Shown: positions 27,406 through 36,167, numbered from the stretch's first letter. The stretch: 64,000 nucleotides of DNA from Luteibacter sp. SG786 (GCF_011759605.1 NZ_JAAOYX010000001.1:1975063-2039062); one strand, 5' to 3'. The notes: generated by a model from the letters alone, not told the origin. Numbers and translations: made by a program.

Positions 27406-27539
27406 CTTCGGTGTCCACCCTCGAGGCGAGTTCCGCACAAGAGAGCGGCCGAAGGCCAGATAGGTAAACGGGCCGCGCAAGCGGCCCACCTTTCCGAACG
27501 CGGAGGACCTGTCTGAGCAGCGAGGGTGGGCACCGAAGG
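27406..27539 (-). mobile_element. MITE-like element, right inverted copy
   Basis: Read on the minus strand it begins CCTTCGGTGCCCACCCTCG and ends CGAGGGTGGACACCGAAG. The first 40 bases after GGTG and the last 32 bases are identical to the left copy; the middle differs but keeps two GGCC-rich hairpins (GGGCCGC-TTGC-GCGGCCC and GGCC-TTC-GGCC). The retained pairing with changed bases suggests a structured RNA or DNA element. Confidence 0.7.
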
Positions 27540-27670
27540 CTCTGGCCCTACCGTCCGAACAACGGCGGCGCCAGCCGCTGGCCACATGCATTCGCCTTGG
27601 CGAATGAACCGATCCATGTGCATGCGGTATACATCCCCGGACTTCCGCGATGAACCTTTTTCTTGGTTCG
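27540..27670. other. Gene-free flank right of the elements
   Basis: No gene. It has a hairpin ATTCGCC-TT-GGCGAAT at 27590-27605 and short CATG-rich palindromes around 27583-27624. It ends at the DUF6326 stop codon. Confidence 0.4.
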
Positions 27671-28117
27671 TTATGCGTTTTCAGGAACTGCGGACGTGTT
27701 CTGGTTACGGACCGTTGCCCGCGGCCATCGCCATGCATAGACCACGACGGCAGCGGTCAGCAGGACCTCGATGACGCCAAGCGTTACATAGAACGGAAGT
27801 GCGCCCTGCATCGTCAGCAACATGATGATGGTGTACGCCACGCCTGCCAGGATGTTCGCCCAGCGGCACGCGGCCACGGGCAGGATCAGCGAAGCGGCAA
27901 TCATCAGGGCGGGGACGGCGAGCATCACGCTCACGCCGACCAGGATGCCCGGTGTCGTGGGTCCCAGCGGACCGAAGTTGCCTGCCATCATGTCCTGCAG
28001 GCGGCCCGGCGCGAAGAGTCCGAAGAAGTCGCCGTAGACGTAACAGAACATCAGCGACGTCCATAATCCCGCCAGCTTTATGCGGAGCGGTACCTTCGCG
28101 TCTTCGAGCATCGTCAT
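27671..28117 (-). CDS. DUF6326-family membrane protein
   Basis: Membrane protein of 148 residues with four helices. It starts MTMLEDAKVPLRIKLAGLW, has TPGILVGVSVMLAVPALMIAASLIL and ends in a short soluble tail. The sequence resembles DUF6326, a family with no known function. Its ATG overlaps the stop of the DUF4386 gene by 4 bases (ATGA), so they are translationally coupled and probably form one membrane complex or pathway. AAGGAG precedes the start. Confidence 0.75.
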   Translation of the reverse strand: MTMLEDAKVPLRIKLAGLWTSLMFCYVYGDFFGLFAPGRLQDMMAGNFGPLGPTTPGILVGVSVMLAVPALMIAASLILPVAACRWANILAGVAYTIIMLLTMQGALPFYVTLGVIEVLLTAAVVVYAWRWPRATVRNQNTSAVPENA

Positions 28118-28818
28118 GCCGGGGTCTCCTTGTGGAATAAATGGCGTCGGGCACCGAAGAGCAGCATCCACAGCATGAAGGCGACCTCGCCCAGCTGCAG
28201 CACCATGAAAAGAGCGCCCAGGCCGTCGAGGGAGTCCGGCGCGATGAAACCGGCGATGCTTTGCACGATATAGGCAAGGCCATTCAGTGCCAGCCACAGG
28301 CCGAAGAAGCGTGGCAGGAAGCTCGAGCGGAAAACCAGGATCGCGAGCGGTATCAACCAAAGACCCCACAGCATCTCCGCGGCGACCACCACCTGCCCAT
28401 GCAGGCGCAGGAAGAGCAAGGCGAGCGCTTTGCGTTGGGCCTCGTCGAACACACCCAGATAAGGCGCGCCCTTCATGAGGAGAAGCGCCGCTGCGTCGTT
28501 CACGGTGTTGAGGTAGTAGATGGTCGCAGGCAATACGCCGCCGAGGATCACCATCACGATGGCCAGGGGGCGGCCGACTGTTCGAAGCAGCCGATACAGC
28601 GCGAGGACGACGAAGACCAGGACGGTTCCGGCGCAGAGGTCGGCAACGATGCCCCAGCGGAAGAGGGTCTCGTGTGCCAGCACGTTCGCTGCCGTCGCGT
28701 CGGCGTTGCCTGCCACGAAAAGTTTCGTGGGGATGTAGATAAGCCGCAGCGGCGCCAGCAATGCCAGCAGGATGTAGAGGAAGCCCGTCAGGCGTGCCTG
28801 GCGGTGCAGGGTGTCCAT
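28114..28818 (-). CDS. DUF4386-family membrane protein
   Basis: Membrane protein of 234 residues with about six helices. It starts MDTLHRQARLTGFLYILLALLAPL, a typical DUF4386 beginning, and has LYRLLRTVGRPLAIVMVILGG in the middle. Function unknown in the family; the gene is often in small membrane-protein operons. It is followed by the DUF6326 gene on the same strand with a 4-base overlap. The upstream intergenic region holds a terminator from the ohr gene. Confidence 0.78.
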   Translation of the reverse strand: MDTLHRQARLTGFLYILLALLAPLRLIYIPTKLFVAGNADATAANVLAHETLFRWGIVADLCAGTVLVFVVLALYRLLRTVGRPLAIVMVILGGVLPATIYYLNTVNDAAALLLMKGAPYLGVFDEAQRKALALLFLRLHGQVVVAAEMLWGLWLIPLAILVFRSSFLPRFFGLWLALNGLAYIVQSIAGFIAPDSLDGLGALFMVLQLGEVAFMLWMLLFGARRHLFHKETPA

Positions 28819-28899
28819 GGCAGCGGCTCCGTGACGGCGTTGGCCGCACCATGCGCTTTATTGCGACCGGCTGCCCCTGCCGGAAGTCTTGCCGGGATC

Positions 28900-28928
28900 A
28901 AAAAGAACGGCGCCCGTAGGCGCCGTTC
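28900..28928 (-). terminator. Intrinsic terminator after ohr
   Basis: Read on the minus strand it is GAACGGCGCC, TACG loop, GGCGCCGTTC and then TTTTT. A perfect 10-bp stem with a T-run ends the NlpC/P60-ohr unit and isolates the DUF4386 pair. Confidence 0.9.
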
Positions 28929-28952
28929 CTTGTCACGCGGGAGCGACCGGTG

Positions 28953-29405
28953 TCAGACGACCGATTCGCCGTTCACCGTGATTTCGAGGTCGATATTGCC
29001 GCGGGTAGCGTGCGAGTAGGGGCAGACCTTCTCGTGCGCGGTTTGGACGATGTGCTTGGCCTTTTCGGCGTCCACACCCGGGAGGGACACTTCCAGCTTC
29101 GCGCGGATGCCGAAGCCGGAATCCTCGCGCGGGCCGATGCTCACGCTGCTGGCGACCGACGCGCCGTCGACCTTGACCTTTTCCTGGCCGGCCACGAAAC
29201 GCACCGCGCCCTCGAAGCAGGCAGCGTAACCGATGGCGAAAAGCTGCTCGGGGTTCGTGCCGCCGCCGTTGCCGCCCATTTCCTTCGGCAGGCGAAGATC
29301 GACCTTGACCTGGCCGTCGTCGGTCTCGCCGTGGCCTTCGCGCCCGCCCGCGACTTTCGCGTGCGCGGTGTAGAGGACCTTCTGCAGCTTCGAGATGTTG
29401 CTCAT
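28953..29405 (-). CDS. ohr: Organic hydroperoxide resistance protein Ohr
   Basis: Thiol peroxidase of 150 residues that reduces organic hydroperoxides. The two reactive Cys are Cys63 in AACFEGA and Cys128 in VCPYSHAT, and Arg22 in GGREGH is the catalytic Arg. Sequence MSNISKLQKVLYTAHAKVAGG is typical of Ohr. In the family the reduced form uses lipoyl-dependent reduction. No OhrR repressor gene is in the neighbourhood. It lies 30 bases downstream of the NlpC/P60 gene on the same strand, with AGGACA upstream of the ATG. Confidence 0.95.
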   Translation of the reverse strand: MSNISKLQKVLYTAHAKVAGGREGHGETDDGQVKVDLRLPKEMGGNGGGTNPEQLFAIGYAACFEGAVRFVAGQEKVKVDGASVASSVSIGPREDSGFGIRAKLEVSLPGVDAEKAKHIVQTAHEKVCPYSHATRGNIDLEITVNGESVV

Positions 29406-29435
29406 TTCGGATGTCCTTGAATCAGGGGGAGGGGA

Positions 29436-30008
29436 TCAGTTGAGAACCCGCCGGCCATAGGCGAAGTTCTCTTTCCAGTAGGCACCTTCGAGGTCGTCCA
29501 AGCGTACCGTGCCGCCCGAGTTGGGTGCATGCACGAAACGACCCTTACCGACGTAAACGCCTACGTGGGTGATATGGCCTCGGCCGAAGAACACAAGGTC
29601 GCCACTGGCGAGTTCGTTTTCCCGAACCTTCGGTTTGTCGAGGGCGGCCATCTCGGCGGAGGTGCGCGGCAGGCGCAGGCCGGTGGACGTCATGTAGATG
29701 TAATTGATGAGGCCGCTGCAATCGAAGCCGCCCTGTGGCGTGTTGCCGCCCCAGCGATAAGGCGTGCCGACGAGGCCGATGGCGCGGAACAGCACGTCGT
29801 TCGCCGCGTCGGCCGGCGGCGCGGCCGCGGGGGCCATCGACCAGTTCAAGTTCTTTGCCACGGGCACCGCCGAGGCCGGATTGCGGCGCTGCGACGACGA
29901 GGGCTTGTGCGGCGCGCCGCCACACGCGGCAAGGAACATCGCCAGCACCGTCACGGTCGCTACGCCGGCGACGCTGCGGAGGCTGGGGCGGTACGGGGCT
30001 GGAATCAT
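29436..30008 (-). CDS. NlpC/P60 (C40) peptidoglycan endopeptidase lipoprotein
   Basis: Envelope hydrolase of 190 residues that likely cuts peptide bonds in peptidoglycan stems. A lipoprotein signal ends at Cys29 (FLAACGG). The catalytic domain (about 75-190) has Cys97 in GGFDCSGLINYIY, His148 in ITHVGVYVG and His160 in FVHAPNSGG. The linker is Ala/Pro-rich. It precedes ohr with a 30-base gap; the pairing has no obvious functional logic. Confidence 0.92.
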   Translation of the reverse strand: MIPAPYRPSLRSVAGVATVTVLAMFLAACGGAPHKPSSSQRRNPASAVPVAKNLNWSMAPAAAPPADAANDVLFRAIGLVGTPYRWGGNTPQGGFDCSGLINYIYMTSTGLRLPRTSAEMAALDKPKVRENELASGDLVFFGRGHITHVGVYVGKGRFVHAPNSGGTVRLDDLEGAYWKENFAYGRRVLN

Positions 30009-30121
30009 GGCGTGGTCCTGTCCATCTCAGGCGGCAACGAGAGTATCAAATCAACAAGTTGCACGGAATACCTGCTAAAGCGCACGAATTCATCTGCCGT
30101 ATGGGGCGCTAGAATGGGCAA

Positions 30122-31381
30122 ATGGACCGATCCCAAAGCGACGTGCTGATCCTCGGCGGGGGTGTGATAGGGCTAGCCTGTGCGCTCTATCTGCTGAAAA
30201 GAGGCGCCAGCGTTCGCGTGCTGGAACAAGGACTTCCGGGTAGCGGGAGTTCGCACGGCAATTGCGGCACCGTCACACCGAGTCACGCCGCACCGCTGAC
30301 CATGCCGGGCATGGTGGGCGTGGCCTTGCGCTCGCTGCTGCGGCGGGACGCACCGCTCTACGTGAACCCCCGGCCCGACGCGGCGAGGGCGCGCTGGTTG
30401 CTGGGCTTCGCCCGGCGATGCAACTGGCGCGATTTCGAACGCGCCGGCGAGGCGCGAGGGGCGATCCTCGCGCGGTCGCGCGCCTTGCTCGACGACCTTG
30501 TCGCCGATGAAGGGCTGGACTGCGAATTCGAATCGACGGGTGAGCTCTACGTGTATCGCGACGCCCGGACGCTGCTCGCGGATCGCCCCCATGTCGATCT
30601 GCTGCGGCGGCTCGGCATGGAGGTGGGCGAACTCGACGGCGATGCGGCGCTGGCGCTGGAGCCGGCCTTGCGCGAAGGCGTGGCCGGTGCGTTATTGCAC
30701 CCGGGCGACGCGCGCTTGCGACCCGACCGTTACGTGGCCGAGCTGGCGCGGCGCGTGCGGGAACGGGGTGGCGCGATCGAAACCGGCGCGCGCGTGGACG
30801 AGTTCGTGTTCGACGGCACCCGGATTTCCCACGTGCGCACCACCGGCGGCGTCTTCGGCGGAGAGCGTGTGGTGATGGCGCTGGGTGCGTGGTCGCCGCT
30901 GGTGGGCCGCCTGCTCGACATCCGTCTGCCGATGCAGCCGGGCAAGGGTTATTCGCTTACATGGGAGCGGCCGCCGTTGCGTGCACCCCACCATTCGCTG
31001 GTGCTGCGCGAGGCCGCCGTGTGCGTCACGCCTTGGCAGTCCGGGTATCGGCTCGGCAGCACGATGGAATTCTCGGGCTTCGAGGCCGGGCTCAACGACG
31101 TGCGCATCGATGCCTTGCGCCGCGGCGCCGCGGCGTACCTGCATGAGCCGGAGGGCCAGGGCGAGGTCGTGCCTTGGTGGGGCTGGCGGCCGATGAGCGT
31201 GGACGAAGTGCCGATCATCGGAACAAGTACACGCTGGCCGAATCTTGCCTATGCGACGGCACACGGCATGCTCGGCATCAGCATGTCGGCGGCCACGGGC
31301 GAATTGCTCGCCGACCTGCTGACGGGTGCCATGCCCGCCATCGATCCCACGCCATTCGCGCCGGGCCGTTTCGCCCTGTGA
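30122..31381 (+). CDS. DadA-like FAD-dependent amine/amino acid oxidoreductase
   Basis: Membrane-associated flavoprotein of 419 residues, D-amino acid dehydrogenase type. The FAD site LGGGVIGLACALYL lies at 11-24, and VLEQGLPGSGSSHGNCG matches the DadA motif. Arg and Tyr residues near GKGYSLTWERPP are typical of this group. It would oxidise D-amino acids to keto acids and pass electrons to the respiratory chain. It starts at MDRSQSDVLI. An alanine racemase gene occurs at 45 kb but is not linked. Confidence 0.85.
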   Translation: MDRSQSDVLILGGGVIGLACALYLLKRGASVRVLEQGLPGSGSSHGNCGTVTPSHAAPLTMPGMVGVALRSLLRRDAPLYVNPRPDAARARWLLGFARRCNWRDFERAGEARGAILARSRALLDDLVADEGLDCEFESTGELYVYRDARTLLADRPHVDLLRRLGMEVGELDGDAALALEPALREGVAGALLHPGDARLRPDRYVAELARRVRERGGAIETGARVDEFVFDGTRISHVRTTGGVFGGERVVMALGAWSPLVGRLLDIRLPMQPGKGYSLTWERPPLRAPHHSLVLREAAVCVTPWQSGYRLGSTMEFSGFEAGLNDVRIDALRRGAAAYLHEPEGQGEVVPWWGWRPMSVDEVPIIGTSTRWPNLAYATAHGMLGISMSAATGELLADLLTGAMPAIDPTPFAPGRFAL

Positions 31382-31425
31382 CGCATCAGGCGTTGTCGCT
31401 CCGTGCCCGAGCCGCGCGGCGATCG

Positions 31426-31830
31426 TCAGAACGCGACGGCAAACGCATGCGTGACCTTGCCCATGGCTTCGCGCCAGCGCGCCTCCAACTCGGGCGTGAA
31501 CTGATCGTCGCGCTCACGCACTGCCTGCAAAAGGCTCTCCAGCCAATGGTCGTGGAAAGCGGGAGGCACCGGCGCCCGGCCCATGCGTGCGTGGACGCGA
31601 ATCATTTCTTCGACAGGGCGCTGCGCCATGCCGTCTCCCGCGGCCCATGAAATCGCCAGGCTGATGCCGCGACGGAGGGCCATGTGCTGTTTCTGGAAGT
31701 CGGTTTTTTCGAAAAGCGGCGGGATCTGCGGGTCGCGGGCGAGAAGGATTTCGTAGAAGCGCTCAATGAAACCGCGCGAGCGCAGGCAGCGGCCGTAGCT
31801 CGTATGCAGGTCGTTGTAGCCGGTGGACAT
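31426..31830 (-). CDS. Single-domain globin
   Basis: Haem protein of 134 residues, single-domain bacterial globin. The likely proximal ligand is His80 in IRVHARMG, which matches the globin F-helix KHxxxG pattern; Gln48/His49 in FQKQHMAL lies at the distal region. Helices flank both. Roles in nitric oxide or oxygen binding are known for the superfamily. It is divergent from gor, with 148 bases between the starts, which suggests a linked stress response. ATG 31830 has GGGGG upstream; longer open frames run into the intergenic space and are not supported. Confidence 0.78.
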   Translation of the reverse strand: MSTGYNDLHTSYGRCLRSRGFIERFYEILLARDPQIPPLFEKTDFQKQHMALRRGISLAISWAAGDGMAQRPVEEMIRVHARMGRAPVPPAFHDHWLESLLQAVRERDDQFTPELEARWREAMGKVTHAFAVAF

Positions 31831-31978
31831 GGTGGACCCCCTCGACGAAAGCGACCAGCGTAGCCGGGAGTACCCGGCTGTCCCTTGCGCGTGATCAATT
31901 TCTCCGAAGCTATCGCGCGCAGGCGTGACACCGTGGCGTTCTGCTACGGTGGCGGCTTTCACGCCAAGGAACCCACGC

Positions 31979-33340
31979 ATGACCGCGGAAACCTTCGACC
32001 TCATCGTTATCGGCGGCGGCTCGGGCGGCCTGGCCGCGGCGATCCGGGCCTCGAAACATGGTGCGAAGGTCGCGTTGCTGGAGCCGAACGAACTGGGCGG
32101 CACGTGCGTCAACGTGGGTTGCGTGCCGAAAAAGGCGATGTGGTACGCGGCGCAAATGGCCGAAGCGCAGTACATCGCGGTCGACTACGGCTTCCATGAC
32201 AAGCCGGGCAGCCTCGACTGGCCGCGCTTCATCGAACGCCGCGACGAATATATCCAGCGCATCCGCGGGAAGTATGCGCAAACCCTCGACACGGGGCACA
32301 TCACCCTCGTTCGCGAAGTCGGCCGCTTCCTCGCGCCGGATCGCATTCAGGCCGGCACCCGCGTACTGACCGCGCCGCACGTCGTCATCGCCACGGGTTC
32401 CTCGCCGCGCCGGCTGAACAAGCCGGGGTTCGAACTCGGCATCACCTCCGACGAATTCTTCGACCTGCGCGCCTGCCCACGCCGCGCGGCGATCGTCGGC
32501 GGCGGCTACATCGCCGTCGAGCTGGCCGGGGTGCTGCGCGCCCTCGGATGCGACGTGGACATGTATGTGCGCGGTCGCCTGATGGGCGGTTTCGACGAAG
32601 AGATGGCCGTGGTCCTTGGCGAAGAGATGCAGAAGCACGGCATCGTCATCCACTACGGCTGCCAGATCGAGGCCGCGCACGAGAAGGACGGCGTGCTTCT
32701 GCTCGACTGCGACAGCGGCTCGCGGCCGGGGCCCTATGACGTTCTGATCTTCGCGGTCGGCCGCGACTCGAACACCGCGTCGCTGGATGTCGGGCGCATC
32801 GGTCTGCGCACCGGCGAGCATGGCCACGTGGAGATCGACGACTACCAGAACACCAACGTGCCGGGGGTGTATGCCGTGGGCGACGTGACGCCGCGCATGC
32901 AACTCACGCCCGTGGCGGTGGCGGCGGGGCGGAAGCTGGCCGACCGGCTGTTCGGCGGCAAGCCGGATGCCAGGCTCGACTACGAAAACATTCCCAGCGT
33001 GGTGTTCTCGCACCCGCCGCTGGGCACCGTCGGCATGTCGGAGCAGCAGGCGCGCGAGCGCTACGGGGCTGCAGTGCACCTGTACAAGCAGTCGTTCATT
33101 CCCATGCAGCTCGCGCTGGCCCACCGGCCGATGACCACGCTGTTCAAGCTGATCTGCGTGGGCGACGACTCCCGCATCGTGGGCATGCAGATGCTGGGAC
33201 CCGGCGTGGACGAGATCCTCCAGGGCTTTGCCGTGGCGATCAAGATGGGCGCGACCAAGGCCGACCTGGACGCCACGCTGGCCATCCATCCCACGGTGTC
33301 GGAAGAGATGGTGCTGATGGGAGATCGGGTGCCCGGTTGA
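31979..33340 (+). CDS. gor: Glutathione-disulfide reductase
   Basis: Cytosolic flavoenzyme of 453 residues that reduces GSSG with NADPH. FAD-binding GGGSGGLAA at the N-terminus, redox-active disulfide Cys43-Cys48 in GGTCVNVGCVPKK (the Gor-specific form), and a C-terminal His-Glu pair in AIHPTVSEE. IVGGGYIAVELAGVL is the NADPH-binding region. It is divergent from the globin gene. AAGGAAC precedes the ATG. The hutG gene starts 16 bases after its stop. Confidence 0.95.
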   Translation: MTAETFDLIVIGGGSGGLAAAIRASKHGAKVALLEPNELGGTCVNVGCVPKKAMWYAAQMAEAQYIAVDYGFHDKPGSLDWPRFIERRDEYIQRIRGKYAQTLDTGHITLVREVGRFLAPDRIQAGTRVLTAPHVVIATGSSPRRLNKPGFELGITSDEFFDLRACPRRAAIVGGGYIAVELAGVLRALGCDVDMYVRGRLMGGFDEEMAVVLGEEMQKHGIVIHYGCQIEAAHEKDGVLLLDCDSGSRPGPYDVLIFAVGRDSNTASLDVGRIGLRTGEHGHVEIDDYQNTNVPGVYAVGDVTPRMQLTPVAVAAGRKLADRLFGGKPDARLDYENIPSVVFSHPPLGTVGMSEQQARERYGAAVHLYKQSFIPMQLALAHRPMTTLFKLICVGDDSRIVGMQMLGPGVDEILQGFAVAIKMGATKADLDATLAIHPTVSEEMVLMGDRVPG

Positions 33341-33356
33341 GCGGTACACTGAAGGC

Positions 33357-34148
33357 ATGAGCCCGTATACCCTGCATCGCGGCACGGCGCCGCTACTGAT
33401 CAGCCTTCCGCACAACGGCAGCGCCATTCCCGACGAACTGGCCGCCCGCATGAAGCGTCCGGCACGCCGGTCGCCCGATACCGATTGGCACGTGGCCGAG
33501 CTTTACGATTTCGCCCGGGACATGGGCGCCAGCGTCATCAAGCCCTTCGCCTCGCGCTACGTGGTGGACCTGAACCGGCCGGCCGACGGTCACGCGCTGT
33601 ACCCCGGCAGGAGCGAAACCGGCCTGGTGCCGACCATCCTTTTCAGCGGCGACCCCATCTACCGCCCCGGCGCCGAGCCCGACGCCGAGGAAATCGCGGA
33701 GCGGGTGAAACGCTGGTGGAAGCCCTACCACCGCGCCCTTGCCGACGAGCTCAACCGACTGCGCAAGGCCTTCGGGCGTGTGGTGCTGTGGGAAGGCCAT
33801 TCCATCCGCAGCCACGTTCCCATGCTGTTCGACGGCCGGCTGCCGGACTTCAACATCGGTACCGCCGACGGGGCAAGCTGCTCGCCGGCGTTGCAGGCGA
33901 AGCTCGCCGCCTTGCTGGAGCGCCAGACCGACTACACGCATGCGGTGAACGGCCGCTTCAAGGGTGGTTACATCACGCGCCACTACGGCCAGCCGGAGCA
34001 GGGCGTCGACGCCGTGCAACTCGAACTCTCGCAGCTCAACTACATGGACGAGGATTCATTCGAGTACCTGCCCGCGAAGGCGGCCAACGTACAGCTTCTC
34101 ATCGGCGACATGCTGAAGGCGTGTTTGGAGCATGCGGCTACGCCGTGA
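33357..34148 (+). CDS. hutG: N-formylglutamate deformylase
   Basis: Hydrolase of 263 residues that removes formate from N-formylglutamate in histidine breakdown. It has SLPHNGSAIPDELAARM near the start, TDWHVAELYDFARDMGASVIK, and LNRPADGHALYPGRSETGLVP, which is a family signature; EGHSIRSHVP carries metal-ligand residues. The rest of the histidine utilisation genes (hutU, hutH, hutI) are not in the window. It follows gor by 16 bases but with unrelated function. Confidence 0.9.
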   Translation: MSPYTLHRGTAPLLISLPHNGSAIPDELAARMKRPARRSPDTDWHVAELYDFARDMGASVIKPFASRYVVDLNRPADGHALYPGRSETGLVPTILFSGDPIYRPGAEPDAEEIAERVKRWWKPYHRALADELNRLRKAFGRVVLWEGHSIRSHVPMLFDGRLPDFNIGTADGASCSPALQAKLAALLERQTDYTHAVNGRFKGGYITRHYGQPEQGVDAVQLELSQLNYMDEDSFEYLPAKAANVQLLIGDMLKACLEHAATP

Positions 34149-34214
34149 CTCGCTGGCTAGGTACGAGCCGCTATAGCGGCGAGGGAGTTCAACCTGGCAA
34201 GCCGCAGGCTTTGT

Positions 34215-34294
34215 GTGGGAGCCGCTTCAGCGGCGATGGGTGCTCGCGCCAAGCCTGCCCGCTGCCGCGGGATCGCCGCTGAAGCGGCTCCCAC
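34215..34294 (+). repeat. REPIN-like repeat, copy 6 (symmetrical variant)
   Basis: Left hairpin GCCGCTTCAGCGGC as usual, but the right hairpin is GCCGCTGAAGCGGC, the exact reverse complement of the left one. This makes the ends a longer perfect palindrome. A single half unit GAGCCGCTATAGCGGCGAGGG lies just upstream at 34167-34187. Both are between the convergent hutG and ridA-type genes. Confidence 0.88.
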
Positions 34295-34306
34295 CATGTC
34301 GGTCCG

Positions 34307-34726
34307 TTAACCCAGCGCCGCCACGCACTTCAGCTCGATGGCGATCGGCGTCGGCAGGGCATTTACCTCAACCGTGGTGCGGCATGCATCGACGCCAGCG
34401 AACGCTTCCGCATACAGGCGGTTGTACGCCGCGAAATCGTGGGCGATATCGGTGAGGTAGACGGTGACGTCCACCAGATCTTCGAAGCGCGCGCCGCTGG
34501 CTTCCAGCACCGTGCGCACGTTGGCGAACACCTGGCGGCATTGCGCCTCGATGTCGTAGGAAAGCAGGTTGCCATCCACGTCCATGACGTTGCCGGGAAT
34601 GGCGTTGGTGGCCGGCTCGCGGGGCCCGATGCCGGAGAGGAACAGCAGCTGGCCCACACGTCGCGCATGGGGATAAGCCCCCACCGGGGCAGGCGCGCCG
34701 TCGGCGCGGATGATGTCATTGGCCAT
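34307..34726 (-). CDS. RidA-family protein, likely 2-aminomuconate deaminase
   Basis: RidA-fold deaminase of 139 residues. It contains APAPVGAYPHARRVGQLLFLS and later PTPIAIELKCVAAL, which match 2-aminomuconate deaminases of tryptophan and aminophenol breakdown better than general RidA proteins. It would convert 2-aminomuconate to 4-oxalocrotonate plus ammonia. The ATG lies inside the end of the upstream dehydrogenase gene (11-base overlap), so they are coupled. The dehydrogenase makes its substrate, supporting the call. Confirmation needs comparison with AmnD/NbaF. Confidence 0.78.
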   Translation of the reverse strand: MANDIIRADGAPAPVGAYPHARRVGQLLFLSGIGPREPATNAIPGNVMDVDGNLLSYDIEAQCRQVFANVRTVLEASGARFEDLVDVTVYLTDIAHDFAAYNRLYAEAFAGVDACRTTVEVNALPTPIAIELKCVAALG

Positions 34727-36167
34727 GGTCGATGCAGATGTTCCTGGCTTCGGTGAAGAAACGCATGGCTTCGAAACCGCCTTCGCGGCCCACGCCGGAT
34801 TGCTTGGTGCCGCCGAATGGCGTGCGCAGGTCGCGCAGCATCCAGCAGTTGACCCAGACGATGCCGAAGTCGAGCCTGGCGGCGAAACGATGCGCGCGGG
34901 AGACATCGCGCGTCCAGACGGAAGCCGCCAGACCGTACGGCGTGCCGTTGGCGATCGCGAGGGCGTCTTCTTCACTGTCGAAGGGGATGAGGGTGACGAC
35001 GGGCCCGAAGATCTCTTCCTGGTTCGTCGCTGTGTCGGGTGCCAGGCCCTCGATGACGGTGGGCTCGATGAACCATCCCCCGGCGCACCGGCCGCCGACA
35101 TCGACCCGGCTGCCGCCGGTGAGCACGGTGCCGCCTTCGGCGCGGGCCCGTTCGATGCAGCCGGTCACCTTTTCGAAGTGCGCCTTCGAGACAAGCGCGC
35201 CAAGCTGGTTGCCGTCGTCGCGCGGATCGCCCACGCGCAGCGCGCGTACGCGCCGCAAGTAGTCATCGCGAAAGCGCTCGTAGATCGACCGCTGCACGAG
35301 CAGGCGTGAGCCACAAAGGCAGATTTCGCCCTGGTTGGCGAAGCCCGAGCGCACGATGGTCGCCATGGACGACTCGGCGAAATCGAAATCGTCGAAGACG
35401 ATCGCGGGATTCTTGCCGCCGAGCTCCAGGGACACCTTCTTGAGGCGCGGCGCCGCGGCGGATGCGATGGCCACGCCCGTGCGCGTGCTGCCGGTGAAGG
35501 AGATGGCCTTGACCGCCTCGTGGGTGACGATCGCTTCGCCGACGGCGGGGCCGGTGCCGTGCACGATGTTGAGCACGCCGGGCGGAAAGCCGGCTTCCTC
35601 GACCAGCGTACCGAGCAGCCAGGCGGTATAGGGCGTGATTTCGGACGGCTTGGCGACCACGGCGTTGCCGGCGGCGAGCGCCGGCGCGATCTTCCAGGTG
35701 AAGAGGTAGAGCGGCAGGTTCCAGGGGCTGATGCAACCCACCACGCCGAGCGGAAGGCGCAGTGTGTAGTTGATGGCGCCGTGTTCCATCGCGTGCGATT
35801 CGCCGCTCCATTGGCTTGCGGCGGCGGCGAAGAAACGCAGGTTGGCGACGGCGCGCGGAATGTCGAGCGAGCGGGCCAGGGCCAGCGGCTTGCCGCTGTC
35901 CTGCGATTCCGCGTCGGCGAACGATTCCAGGCGGGCCTCGATGGCGTCGGCCAAGCGTCGCAGGCAGCGAGCGCGTCCTTCGGCGGAAAGGCGCGACCAC
36001 GCCGGAGCGGCGCGGCTGGCTGCCACGACAGCGGCCGCCACGTCGTCGGGCCCGGAATCGGGGCAGTGCGCAAAGGCCTGGCCTGTCGCCGGGTCGATCA
36101 CGTCGAGATAGTTACCGCCAAGCGGCGCGCACGGCCGTCCGTCGATCAGGTTGGCAAGGACAAGCAT
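34716..36167 (-). CDS. 2-aminomuconic semialdehyde-type dehydrogenase
   Basis: ALDH-superfamily enzyme of 483 residues. Active residues: Asn150 in SPWN, Glu248 in LELGGKNP and the catalytic Cys283 in NQGEICLCGSRL. Length and the paired deaminase gene point to 2-aminomuconate 6-semialdehyde (or hydroxymuconic semialdehyde) oxidation in the meta-cleavage or kynurenine route. It begins 7 bases after the SDR gene and overlaps the deaminase gene by 11 bases. The dioxygenase that would produce the semialdehyde is not within this window. Confidence 0.82.
   Translation of the reverse strand: MLVLANLIDGRPCAPLGGNYLDVIDPATGQAFAHCPDSGPDDVAAAVVAASRAAPAWSRLSAEGRARCLRRLADAIEARLESFADAESQDSGKPLALARSLDIPRAVANLRFFAAAASQWSGESHAMEHGAINYTLRLPLGVVGCISPWNLPLYLFTWKIAPALAAGNAVVAKPSEITPYTAWLLGTLVEEAGFPPGVLNIVHGTGPAVGEAIVTHEAVKAISFTGSTRTGVAIASAAAPRLKKVSLELGGKNPAIVFDDFDFAESSMATIVRSGFANQGEICLCGSRLLVQRSIYERFRDDYLRRVRALRVGDPRDDGNQLGALVSKAHFEKVTGCIERARAEGGTVLTGGSRVDVGGRCAGGWFIEPTVIEGLAPDTATNQEEIFGPVVTLIPFDSEEDALAIANGTPYGLAASVWTRDVSRAHRFAARLDFGIVWVNCWMLRDLRTPFGGTKQSGVGREGGFEAMRFFTEARNICIDHGQ

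Noticed and set aside
27076-27738. A 220-codon minus-strand frame across the MITE-like elements
   Set aside because: It runs through both repeats and the DUF6326 3' end in the wrong frame, and parts of it repeat because of the two copies. No start signal supports it.
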